Source: a virus. From it: a stretch of 24,749 bases of DNA. Positions 14,731-22,595 of this stretch are shown piece by piece (position 1 is the first letter of the stretch; every line of letters begins with the position of its first letter). The notes below the pieces were generated by a model. That model had not been told where the DNA came from. It saw only the letters and a list, made by a program, of their open reading frames with translations, and searched no databases. The translations under genes and the position numbers were made by a program. The DNA is taken from the IMG/VR virus record IMGVR_UViG_3300025127_000260, positions 1 to 24,749 of that record, one strand, 5' to 3'.

Positions 14731-14733
14731 TTT

Positions 14734-15597
14734 TTACTCCGCCATTTCTTCAATCTTCTTGAGTCGCTTATCGATCTGACCAAGAGCAGCAATCACCTTA
14801 CCAAAGCCCTGTGGGATTGTTTTGATGCCGCCCATGTCTTTGACCATGTCTTCTGGTAAGTCCTGAGCCATAACACCAAAGTCCCGCTTACCGTTTACAT
14901 CGTATTCTTTTGCGCTGATCTCGTCGAGGAACTGCTGCGCTTTTGCTGACCCGTCTTTGACATTTGACTTCATGCGCTCATCGGAAATCATTTGACCAAG
15001 CCCACCACCGAACTGACCACCAGCACCCATAAGGGATGTGCCGAGCGCTGCACCCAGCGGACCACCGGCCATAAATCCAAGCGCGCCAAGTCCAGCACCA
15101 GCTAAGCCACCTAGCAAGCCGCCCATGGCACCTTTGCGCTGCTCCTCAAGCTGCTTCTGTTGCTGCTGCTTTTGATACTCCATAACCTCGCCCTGGTACT
15201 GCATCTGCTGCATCTGTTGGTCAATCTGACCCATACGTGCTGCATCTGCTTCAGCTGCTTGTGCCGCTGCCGCCGCGCCTGTTTGTCCAATCGCACGCTC
15301 TGCACCCTGCATGCCTGCACCGGCAAACGGCCCTCTCTGTGCTGCTGCGACACCTCTTTGCGCGCCCGCAAGCTCTTGCTGTTGAGCCATAATCGCCTGA
15401 GCTGCATCACTGCGACGCTGTCGCTGCCTGAGCTGCGCCTGCTCTTGCCCCATGCCGGTAAATTGCGCCAAGGCTGGGCCCTCTAAGCCAGATGCACGAC
15501 CACGATCCTCTACGCTCCGGCCATACGCACCAAGGGCATCTCTGCGTTTTTTCTCTGCGTCAATTTTTTTCTTCGCCGCTTGGATCCCTGCAATCAT
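14734..15597 (-). CDS. Gly-rich virion protein with C-terminal S74-like intramolecular chaperone domain
   Basis: 287 residues. Residues 1-154 are Ala/Gln-rich helix with coiled coil (for example QIDQQMQQMQYQGEVMEY). Residues about 155-204 are a Gly/Ala/Leu-rich hydrophobic block (GGLLGGLAGAGLGALGFMAG and on) that could insert into a membrane. From Ser205 the end matches the Peptidase_S74 / endosialidase chaperone pattern: SDERMKSNV at the cleavage position, then a Tyr in SAKEYDV, RDFGVMAQDL, GFGKVIAALGQID and a final coiled-coil helix. Such domains trimerise their host protein and cut themselves off at the Ser. GGGAGG lies 6 nt before the ATG, which shares one base with the previous stop. It occupies a gp14-like internal-protein position. 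Confidence 0.72.
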   Translation of the reverse strand: MIAGIQAAKKKIDAEKKRRDALGAYGRSVEDRGRASGLEGPALAQFTGMGQEQAQLRQRQRRSDAAQAIMAQQQELAGAQRGVAAAQRGPFAGAGMQGAERAIGQTGAAAAAQAAEADAARMGQIDQQMQQMQYQGEVMEYQKQQQQKQLEEQRKGAMGGLLGGLAGAGLGALGFMAGGPLGAALGTSLMGAGGQFGGGLGQMISDERMKSNVKDGSAKAQQFLDEISAKEYDVNGKRDFGVMAQDLPEDMVKDMGGIKTIPQGFGKVIAALGQIDKRLKKIEEMAE

Positions 15598-16886
15598 TAT
15601 GAACCTCCCTCAAGAGCGCCTAAAAAGCTTTCGAGCAATGCCTCTCGTCCGGCTGGTGAGACATTTTGTATCATATCATATCCAATGCCCAAACGTTCCA
15701 ACTGTTCATCAATGGAGCGTTGTCTTGCGCGACGCTGCTCAGGGCTTCGTCTTTGCACCCTCATCTCTTGCGCTCGAGGGCTTTCCTGCACTGAAAGGCC
15801 AAGGTCAAGATTTGGATCAATTGCTTGAGCAGTCTGCACGCTTGTGACTGGACGCAGTGCGTCATCAACAACTTGTGTATCTAGGGGGATGTCAGGCCTA
15901 ACGCCCTGGAGCTCAATTCCCGGATCATCAGAAGGCCTTGCTAGTTCAACAGGCTGCCGAGGAGCCCCCATCGCCAACGCTTCCGCTTGTCGCTCTGGGC
16001 TATCAATCACGTCGAAGACAGCCCGAGGATTGTTTGCTTCCATAAGCTGCTGCCTAAAATCCAATCCCAGCGGCTCTGCTCGAGCAGCTTCGCGCGCAAA
16101 AAAGTCGAGGTCTCTCTCCATGTCAGTGCGCGTGTCTGGCGGTAGATTTAACGGCAAATCAACTGAGGGCATGCCTGCAACATCGGACGCAAGCATCGGC
16201 GCTTCACGCGGTGCAGATATAAAAGGGTTTTCCTCGAGAAACTGACGCCGACGCAAATCTGCATCCATCATGCTTTGTCGATCAGCAATGACAGACGCAG
16301 GTATAAATGCGTCGCTGGTAAATTGCCCCTCACGGGCTTCACGGGCCTCTGTCCTGCCTGGTATGAGCGACTCTGCTTCGTTAAGAACATCAGCGTCAAA
16401 CCGTGCATCGGGGTTAGCCTCAAGAAACTTTTGCATAGAGTCGCTACCCTCTTTAGCAGCCTCCTTAAGTCCGTCTTCAAGCTTTTTCTGTTGCGCAGCT
16501 ATTTCTGCTGCAGTGCTCGCTAAAGTAGATCCAGCCTGTAGGGCTGCTTGTCCTGCTCTAACTCGTCGCTCGGTCTCTGCTTTGTAATCTGCAAGCTCAG
16601 CTGCATCATCAATTTTCTTCATAGCAAGGTTTCTGTTAGCAAGGGCACGAAACGCTGCCGCCTTTTTTCTTTGCTCATCTGTCATCGCCTCACCGGCTGC
16701 GGAGCGCAGTATCTTCTTGCCTCTCTCGACGGCAGCAATCGGGGCGACTGGACCGGTAGCGCTCTCACGCGCAAGTTGCTCAGCTAAATCGCTTGCATAG
16801 TCTACACCAGAAGAGGGTGCTCTCTGCGGCATAGACGGCCTAGGTGCCTGAAAGAATTGTTGCGCTGCTTTGTTTGGCTGAACCAT
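15597..16886 (-). CDS. Candidate internal virion protein, 429 residues
   Basis: The N-terminal half (about 30-170) is Ala/Glu/Lys-rich helix (AELADYKAETERRVRAGQAA, STAAEIAAQQKKLEDGLKEA) consistent with coiled coil. The middle and C-terminal parts are Pro/Asp/Arg-rich and probably extended, with repeated short patterns such as RQxxxEANxP and ALxPVTSVQTAQ. The end, YDMIQNVSPAGREALLESFLGALEGG, is amphipathic helix. No membrane segment or catalytic motif is visible. It lies directly after the tail nozzle gene with a 7-nt gap, the place of the first internal protein in T7-like maps. The assignment rests on order and composition only. Confidence 0.55.
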   Translation of the reverse strand: MVQPNKAAQQFFQAPRPSMPQRAPSSGVDYASDLAEQLARESATGPVAPIAAVERGKKILRSAAGEAMTDEQRKKAAAFRALANRNLAMKKIDDAAELADYKAETERRVRAGQAALQAGSTLASTAAEIAAQQKKLEDGLKEAAKEGSDSMQKFLEANPDARFDADVLNEAESLIPGRTEAREAREGQFTSDAFIPASVIADRQSMMDADLRRRQFLEENPFISAPREAPMLASDVAGMPSVDLPLNLPPDTRTDMERDLDFFAREAARAEPLGLDFRQQLMEANNPRAVFDVIDSPERQAEALAMGAPRQPVELARPSDDPGIELQGVRPDIPLDTQVVDDALRPVTSVQTAQAIDPNLDLGLSVQESPRAQEMRVQRRSPEQRRARQRSIDEQLERLGIGYDMIQNVSPAGREALLESFLGALEGGS

Positions 16887-16893
16887 GTGTCAC

Positions 16894-19800
16894 CTATACT
16901 TTTGACATAGTCTTGGTTGTTGGAAGCTTGAAGGTACCTGGCTTCGCGCCAGCCTCTAATGCCACACCGTTGAGAGTCATGCCCTCGCCGCTCGCAGAAA
17001 ACACGATTGCAATTTCGATAGCTCGGCATTTTTGTTTTGCCAGATGAAAGCGCATATTGTTTGGCTCGCTCGATGGCGCTGGGTTGATGCTATAGGTTGC
17101 GCTGGCTGCTCCGTAGTCATATGCCACAGACACAGCTGTGTTTGAGTCGGATTTGTAGTCATACAGAACCATTGCTCTGTATATGCGCTGAACCCCCTGC
17201 AGACCATTAACAGCAATAGGTCTTAAATTGACCTTCACATCATAACTCACACTGTTATCTTGATAGAGAGTGTTGGATTGTTGATGTATGATCGCGCTGC
17301 TGGTGAGGATGTAATGTGTATCGTCTGCTGATCCTACGCCTGCGGTCGAAGAGTAGTTGATTTGATCAACCGGGTCATCTGCGCTGAGAACTTGCCACCG
17401 ATACCACAATTTAAAATACGTGTTGAAGATGAAGACGTGCGAGTCTGAAGTGCCAAGCTTGCCACCTGGGTCATCACACAAAAACCTAATCTCATTTAGA
17501 TGATCAAAAAGGACGATGCTTTTGACGGTCAACGAATCAAACAGATCCTCAAGCGGTGCTCCTACATACGAAATTTGAGCATTAGGCTGAATAAGGTAGA
17601 CACCTCTATCCGACACATAGAAGGTGCCAAGAGAATGCGAGAGATGCGGAGAGCCAGGTTTCGCACCCTGCCCTTGACCAATAACGTTTGGTTGAGAGAA
17701 CGCACCTGCGCCAATAGCATTTGGACCGTCTCCCTGCACCGCCATCACAGCATTCTCAGTGAAGATGCATAGAAAGTTTACGTTGGACTCAATGGCGGTT
17801 ACCTGCGATGAATCACCAGGAACATCTATGACAAAGCCCGGCACTGGAAAGCCCGGCGCAAACGCTTGGCGCAACGGTTTAGAGAACCGCACAAATTCAG
17901 TTGGTGTTGCTAGAAACACTCGACCACGATGCTCGATGATGTCGGTGACCGAACCGGGTTGATTGTTATCCAAGACACCGCCGGTCGTATAAACGACAGG
18001 TGCCCTATCGAACTCCTCGAGATCTTCACCGAAATCAAGAAACGTAAAGTGCCTTTGACTAGCATCAAGGGTCGCTGTCTTCACCTTCTTAATGAGAGGA
18101 CCATCGCCTGAAGGCGTGCTGCGGTACATCGTAACTCTGACGCTGCCGCGCTTAAGAGTGGCGTCACAAGCGTAAACTCGCGCACATATGGCAGTGAAGT
18201 CTGTAGCCGTGTCTATCTGCCTGACAGGCGTTGTCACAGACTCATGTATGTTATTAAGCGAGTCCACGAATTCATATGTAAACGTGTAGTTATACGTGGC
18301 AGGTGTGCCTGTAAGTCGCGATGTAGAATTCGTTGGTATCGCCACTAGCGAGCGGATTTCAGGGTTCTCGTAAAACCCATTCTCTACCAGTGTTTGCCCA
18401 TCAAATGAGAACAGAGAGCCACCACCAATAAGCAACTGATTGCCGACGTCGACAGCTGGCAATGACCTGTCTGTCTGCAGGTTAATCTCGGTAATAGAAA
18501 CAGAGTAAAACTGATCGACATCGATGGTATCTAAGGCGCTATTTTGCTCTGCATCTGTGTAAGTGTTTCCTGATGATGTGAGAATGTTTGAACCGAACAA
18601 TATTTTTTTGTTACCAAGAACATCTTTATCGACAGATGTAATCCTCGAAATGCCATCAAAAAGCCTAAACTCATTTTGATAGATGCTTCGATAATCTGAA
18701 GTGTAATTTAAGCTAGACTGTGTAGGTACCCCAGACGCAATCAGCTTACCTGTTGTGTCAATGAGGTAATTGCACGAGTTAAAATTTCCGTCATTACCGT
18801 TAGTGCGAGATATGTTCACATACGTTTGCGGCCCCAGAGCCGTGGCGTTGCTGCTAGAGTCTGGCTTTATAAAGTTGCGAAAGCTATCCGATATCAGGGA
18901 GGCGTTCTGATTAATTGAAGCATAGCTTGAGACAGCTGTTTTGCTTGTTCGCATGTACACGACTTCATGATCTTTAGTCCTGAGTAAATCATTGTTTTCG
19001 TCAATGGTTAGTGTCAGCGTTTCCCCTGAACCCATTGAGAAGCCAAAAAAAGTCTCAATCTTCTGCTTCAAGTCTAGGGTAGATGAATTAGGTATTGTGG
19101 CGGCTACAAACCCTGCCCCTGGCTCTACAATTGCGAACTTTATAGGCTTATTCGCACCACCCTCATGCGCTGCATAAAGCTTACAAGCTGATCCGAATTC
19201 AGCTAGATAAGCTCCGGTGGCGGCGTCGTTTCTGCCGGTAATAAAACCCTCTTTTGCGGTGATGGTCGCAGCCATGTTAGTGCTTGTTAGAGACGCAACA
19301 CCACCATACGAATCTGTTGTATCCTTGTAGAATGCTGTGCTTCCACCTTCAGGGGTTGCAGGAGATCCGTCTGTGCCAGAATGCGCCAATGTCAGAAAGA
19401 CATCAGCTGAAGTCGCTGAAAGATAACTCTGCGTGCCATTCACTAAGTACTTTTGCTGCAAGGATGCGTGTGTAAATTCGTTACCGGCTGCGCCGCTTAG
19501 GTCACTTGCAAAGAATCGCATGAAGACCTGTTGCTCGGATGACCCCTTACCTCCTGGCAAGGCTTGATTAAAGGCAGCAAAAAGAGGGTGACTCGAGGTG
19601 TCGTCAGGATCAAAGCGCAAAGCGATGGCAGGAAACGTCCCTGAGCCGTACCCAATGCCATTTGTATTTATCTCTGTTGCGCCTGACCCGCTAGATGACA
19701 GTTGTATCTCTGTGGTTGCTGTAAGGGTACCGGGTAAATTACTGAAAAGATATCTATGCAGGACCGCCTTACCCGTAATGGCTGTGCCAGTGCTGGTGTA

Positions 19801-20655
19801 AGCGGCAACATAAAGCTCCGTCTTATCTGACTTCACCTCAACTGCAATGCCTGGAGCGCGATGATGAGTGGTCAAAGCGAGACCGGCGTTGGTTGCAAGA
19901 CTGTATTTTGTCGGAGACCCTAAACTTGGCGGCTCTGATCCAGCAAAACTATACTTTACAAATTGAACGCCCGCTGCAAGTCCGCTTGTGTTTGTCTGGC
20001 TGAAGACGAGGTAGATATTACTGTTGTTGTCTTCAACCATATGAAGAGACGGCATTGAGGAGATGTTGTTGTAGAAGTTACTGCCAGTAGAGCGATTCAC
20101 CTCATGGATTACGGTCGGCTCTCTGAAGAATGCACCGCTAACAACTTCTTGAACAGCCACAACAATTTGATATTTTGATGTCGCAGATGATCCGGTAGGC
20201 ACGGTTTGCACGTAGGACAAAACATTGTAGTCCACAGATGAGACAGTTTTACGAATTAAATTGACGCGCCCGACTTTTTGATTGTTCGGTGTGAAGATGC
20301 TGTTGTTTGCGTACGTGCAATCCAGCAGATCTTCAACCATCTTCATGCTGTTTGTCCCAACCTTGGAATACAAAGCCTGCCCGTCGCAAAAAAGAAGGCT
20401 ATCTCGAAACTGGTGCAATCTCCTCCCCACGGTCGTGAGGCCGCTCAGCTGAGGCAGAAGGCCGCCTCTGTCGCCGACAACCGTCTGCACGTTGCGGAAA
20501 ACCCCAAAGCCTTTGCGCTTGTTGATTTGTCCTGCCTTGGTGAAGATTACGTTTTGAGCATCTTTGACTGACCCAGGCTGAGATAGTGGCTGAGATGATT
20601 TTTCATCAACGCCCTGAAGCAAGGGAAAAGTGACTACTTGTTTTTGCAACGCCAT
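16894..20655 (-). CDS. Very large tail nozzle / tail tubular protein B-like
   Basis: 1253 residues from the ATG at 20655, one base into the previous stop (TAATG); the upstream start at 20694 is rejected because it lies inside the previous gene. The start (QVVTFPLLQGVDEKSSQPLS, then SVKDAQNVIFTKAGQINKRK) resembles the N terminus of tail-tube/nozzle proteins that plug onto the adaptor (T7 gp12, P22 gp10 class). The C-terminal part reads as beta-propeller: HRGRVFLATPTEFVRFSKPL, VNFLCIFTENAVMAVQGDG, GTFYVSDRGVYLIQP, HVFIFNTYFKLWYRW. It is much longer than T7 gp12 (about 794 residues); the extra is Ser/Thr/Gly-rich beta sequence in the first 700 residues, which may be surface decoration. Confidence 0.75.
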   Translation of the reverse strand: MALQKQVVTFPLLQGVDEKSSQPLSQPGSVKDAQNVIFTKAGQINKRKGFGVFRNVQTVVGDRGGLLPQLSGLTTVGRRLHQFRDSLLFCDGQALYSKVGTNSMKMVEDLLDCTYANNSIFTPNNQKVGRVNLIRKTVSSVDYNVLSYVQTVPTGSSATSKYQIVVAVQEVVSGAFFREPTVIHEVNRSTGSNFYNNISSMPSLHMVEDNNSNIYLVFSQTNTSGLAAGVQFVKYSFAGSEPPSLGSPTKYSLATNAGLALTTHHRAPGIAVEVKSDKTELYVAAYTSTGTAITGKAVLHRYLFSNLPGTLTATTEIQLSSSGSGATEINTNGIGYGSGTFPAIALRFDPDDTSSHPLFAAFNQALPGGKGSSEQQVFMRFFASDLSGAAGNEFTHASLQQKYLVNGTQSYLSATSADVFLTLAHSGTDGSPATPEGGSTAFYKDTTDSYGGVASLTSTNMAATITAKEGFITGRNDAATGAYLAEFGSACKLYAAHEGGANKPIKFAIVEPGAGFVAATIPNSSTLDLKQKIETFFGFSMGSGETLTLTIDENNDLLRTKDHEVVYMRTSKTAVSSYASINQNASLISDSFRNFIKPDSSSNATALGPQTYVNISRTNGNDGNFNSCNYLIDTTGKLIASGVPTQSSLNYTSDYRSIYQNEFRLFDGISRITSVDKDVLGNKKILFGSNILTSSGNTYTDAEQNSALDTIDVDQFYSVSITEINLQTDRSLPAVDVGNQLLIGGGSLFSFDGQTLVENGFYENPEIRSLVAIPTNSTSRLTGTPATYNYTFTYEFVDSLNNIHESVTTPVRQIDTATDFTAICARVYACDATLKRGSVRVTMYRSTPSGDGPLIKKVKTATLDASQRHFTFLDFGEDLEEFDRAPVVYTTGGVLDNNQPGSVTDIIEHRGRVFLATPTEFVRFSKPLRQAFAPGFPVPGFVIDVPGDSSQVTAIESNVNFLCIFTENAVMAVQGDGPNAIGAGAFSQPNVIGQGQGAKPGSPHLSHSLGTFYVSDRGVYLIQPNAQISYVGAPLEDLFDSLTVKSIVLFDHLNEIRFLCDDPGGKLGTSDSHVFIFNTYFKLWYRWQVLSADDPVDQINYSSTAGVGSADDTHYILTSSAIIHQQSNTLYQDNSVSYDVKVNLRPIAVNGLQGVQRIYRAMVLYDYKSDSNTAVSVAYDYGAASATYSINPAPSSEPNNMRFHLAKQKCRAIEIAIVFSASGEGMTLNGVALEAGAKPGTFKLPTTKTMSKV

Positions 20656-20969
20656 TAAAACACCCACAAGGAAACGGTTACGTCGGCAGAGCACTGAAGA
20701 GTAAAGCTATCTTTACTGGTGCCAATACCAGCACTACCGTTGAAGATCACAGCGTTAGCACTTTTTTGCACGACAAAATAGCCCTGCACCGCTCTATCAA
20801 GAGGGTGTCCAATTTCGTTATTTTTGCCGGTTTTGAGCTCTACGTCAGCGATTAAGAATCCGTTTAAGATATCGACGCCTTGATACCCATCGAGCGCTGC
20901 TTTGATGTCGCGTTGCACCTTCGTAAGGTCCCCTGATAGGTGCAAACGAGGCATAAAATACGATGGCAT
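20655..20969 (-). CDS. Small beta-rich tail-associated protein
   Basis: 104 residues from the ATG at 20969 (GAGG with a 7-nt spacer). The second half has a pattern I recall from small phage virion proteins near adaptor or fibre genes: NEIGHPLDRAVQGYFVVQKS, a short AVIF strand, and a terminal TLQCSADVTVSLWVF. The first half is an amphipathic helix (LTKVQRDIKAALDGYQ) followed by strands. It lies between adaptor and nozzle and shares one base with the nozzle start, so it is probably a tail component. Function is not established. Confidence 0.62.
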   Translation of the reverse strand: MPSYFMPRLHLSGDLTKVQRDIKAALDGYQGVDILNGFLIADVELKTGKNNEIGHPLDRAVQGYFVVQKSANAVIFNGSAGIGTSKDSFTLQCSADVTVSLWVF

Positions 20970-20977
20970 AGCAAACC

Positions 20978-21658
20978 TCAGTATCGAACGATAAACGTGT
21001 TTCTGAATCGGCCCTTACGTATATCGCGAATAGCAAAAGAGCCACTAGCATCGCGAGGCGCTAGGGCTCGTATAATTCTGTTTTCGAGCAACTGTCGCTC
21101 TGCTGCCAAAGGTCCGATATCTGACTCTTCCTTCATCAACATACGGATAGCAGTCGCGACAACGATAAACTCCTCATACCCAGGGATCACGGTTTCAATC
21201 TCTGTGACCGTCGTAGAAAACTGTGTGGGTAGCGGAACGTAGTAAAGAGTGATTGATCCCGTTTGTGAGTTAGTTGGGATGAGCTTAAGTTTGCTGCCTT
21301 CGATTTTATACATGGGTTGTGCCAGTCGATCGATAACAGCAACAGGGGTATTGTAGATGTTGCGCTCACTAAAGGAGAAAGCCCTGAGCGTTGATGTAAC
21401 TCCACCCGAGCTATAATCAACACCCAGAGCCTTATAAAAGTCATCTGGCAGGTTAACGCCCCCGGTCGCAAGAGGGACGTTATAGACCTGCTCAGAGACA
21501 AAATAATCTTCGTAACTTTTGACCATAAAGTCATGGAGTTCAGCGATACTTGAGTTCAAGTAGTCCTGAATCTCTGCGTCTGTTACGAAGCTGGAATTCT
21601 CCATATCGGCGCGGCGACGCGCACGAGTCCTTAAATCGGCTTCTGTGAACGTCGCCAT
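20978..21658 (-). CDS. Head-tail adaptor (tail tubular protein A / gp4-like)
   Basis: 226 residues. The N-terminal MATFTEADLRTRARRRADME is typical of podovirus adaptors, followed by VTDAEIQDYLNSSIAELHDF, the helical part that contacts the portal. Then NLPDDFYKALGVDY, PMYKIEGSKLKLIPT, ITLYYVPLPTQF and PGYEEFIVVATAIRMLMKEE match the usual order of strands and C-terminal helices. It ends in a basic, aromatic tail (FRNTFIVRY). In related phages twelve copies join the portal to the nozzle. The place downstream of capsid and upstream of nozzle fits T7 gp11. Its Shine-Dalgarno is a poor GGGGGG-type sequence. Confidence 0.82.
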   Translation of the reverse strand: MATFTEADLRTRARRRADMENSSFVTDAEIQDYLNSSIAELHDFMVKSYEDYFVSEQVYNVPLATGGVNLPDDFYKALGVDYSSGGVTSTLRAFSFSERNIYNTPVAVIDRLAQPMYKIEGSKLKLIPTNSQTGSITLYYVPLPTQFSTTVTEIETVIPGYEEFIVVATAIRMLMKEESDIGPLAAERQLLENRIIRALAPRDASGSFAIRDIRKGRFRNTFIVRY

Positions 21659-21669
21659 GCCTAGCCCCC

Positions 21670-21870
21670 CTACTCACGCATGTCTAAGTAATCATTCAAG
21701 GCATCTATGAACTCTTTAGGATCATCACCCTTGAATGCACTCATCATGCGCCGACCCGCATCCTCAGTGGCTTCCTGAAGATCGGCACCGCTAGAATCAT
21801 TAGACTCTTCTTCACGCTTGCCTAAGATGATGGCAGCAATCCCCTTTTTAGGTTCTTGCTCCTGCATCAT
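21670..21870 (-). CDS. Small acidic protein between capsid and adaptor genes
   Basis: 66 residues starting at tandem ATGs (21870, which overlaps the previous stop as ATGA, or 21867). The middle is acidic and Ser-rich (KREEESNDSSGADLQEATED). The C-terminal part, MMSAFKGDDPKEFIDALNDY, is an amphipathic helix pair that resembles a motif common in small phage proteins near capsid genes. No family name can be given. A head-completion or scaffold-accessory role is possible from the position, but unproven. Confidence 0.58.
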   Translation of the reverse strand: MMQEQEPKKGIAAIILGKREEESNDSSGADLQEATEDAGRRMMSAFKGDDPKEFIDALNDYLDMRE

Positions 21871-22199
21871 CGTGCAACACTCGTGTTCTTAAGGAACAAG
21901 GTTAGATAAAATCTACAAGTGGTTGTTACATTGTCCACAGTAAACACAACCTCGTTGTTCGTATTGAACGCAGTTGCATCAACGTGCGAAAATGTTCCGC
22001 CTGCTACTTTTTGAGTAAGGCTTACCCCAACCAGGTCTTCATACTTGTCTTCAAGGACAACTTTGAGAGTCGTAGCATCTACGCGCGTACAGCTAGCGAT
22101 CCCCAGAGGAAGACTGGTTAATCCGTGACCCACCACACCTGTTAGAATCTTGACTTCACGCTGCAAAGCCTGAACGTCTTGAAATCTTCTGTTAGCCAT
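21867..22199 (-). CDS. Small capsid-associated protein B (paralogue of the next gene upstream)
   Basis: 110 residues with an AAGGAGGT Shine-Dalgarno, 5 nt spacing. The sequence aligns by eye along most of its length with the 123-residue product at 22211-22582. Both start MAxxxFxD with REVKI/RDVKI about ten residues later, both have a Leu-Glu/Asp-x-x-Tyr-x-x-Leu strand near the centre, and both end in a beta strand with xFxLxLxL character. It looks like an all-beta domain. Its place directly after the major capsid gene suggests a decoration or cement protein. That role is an inference from position and fold style. Confidence 0.6.
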   Translation of the reverse strand: MANRRFQDVQALQREVKILTGVVGHGLTSLPLGIASCTRVDATTLKVVLEDKYEDLVGVSLTQKVAGGTFSHVDATAFNTNNEVVFTVDNVTTTCRFYLTLFLKNTSVAR

Positions 22200-22210
22200 A
22201 GCTTACCTCC

Positions 22211-22582
22211 TTAGCTTACTTCGCCATCCAGGAGATAGAGAGTAAACAGAACCTCGCCGTCAGGTGGGTTCGTGTTAGCCCCGCCGCCCACGTCAAAACA
22301 CTGAAGTTTTACAACAGGGGTTGCATTAGAAACATCATGAGACTGAAGGCTGAAGATTTTATCATCACCTGCCGTCGCTTTAACGAGCATCACAGAGGCG
22401 CTCAAAAGCCCAGTGTATGACTTATCAAGTGTGATCGTCGCAACGCCAGCTGAAAAGTTGCCGATGCTGAAGCCAAGACCGTTCGCAATAGTGGTGTTGC
22501 CGCTGGCGACAGTAATACGCCCAGCGACAATCTTCACATCGCGGTTAGCACACTCTAGATCGAAAAATGATTGACTTGCCAT
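22211..22582 (-). CDS. Small capsid-associated protein A, possible decoration protein
   Basis: 123 residues, first gene after the major capsid gene. All-beta in appearance: RDVKIVAGRITVASGNTTI, FSAGVATITLDKSYTGLLSA, VKLQCFDVGGG, GEVLFTLYLLDGEVS. It is related by eye to the 110-residue product downstream, which suggests an old tandem duplication. A protein of this size here often caps or stabilises the capsid surface, but its function is not proven. AAGGAG lies 9 nt before the ATG. Confidence 0.6.
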   Translation of the reverse strand: MASQSFFDLECANRDVKIVAGRITVASGNTTIANGLGFSIGNFSAGVATITLDKSYTGLLSASVMLVKATAGDDKIFSLQSHDVSNATPVVKLQCFDVGGGANTNPPDGEVLFTLYLLDGEVS

Positions 22583-22595
22583 TGTACTAATCTCC

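Noticed and set aside
15160-15486. 108-residue + strand ORF rich in Leu and Cys
   Set aside because: It is the complement of the Ala/Gln-rich coiled-coil part of the 287-residue virion protein; the composition is what reversed GCT/CAG/CTG codons give, and no ribosome-binding site was seen.
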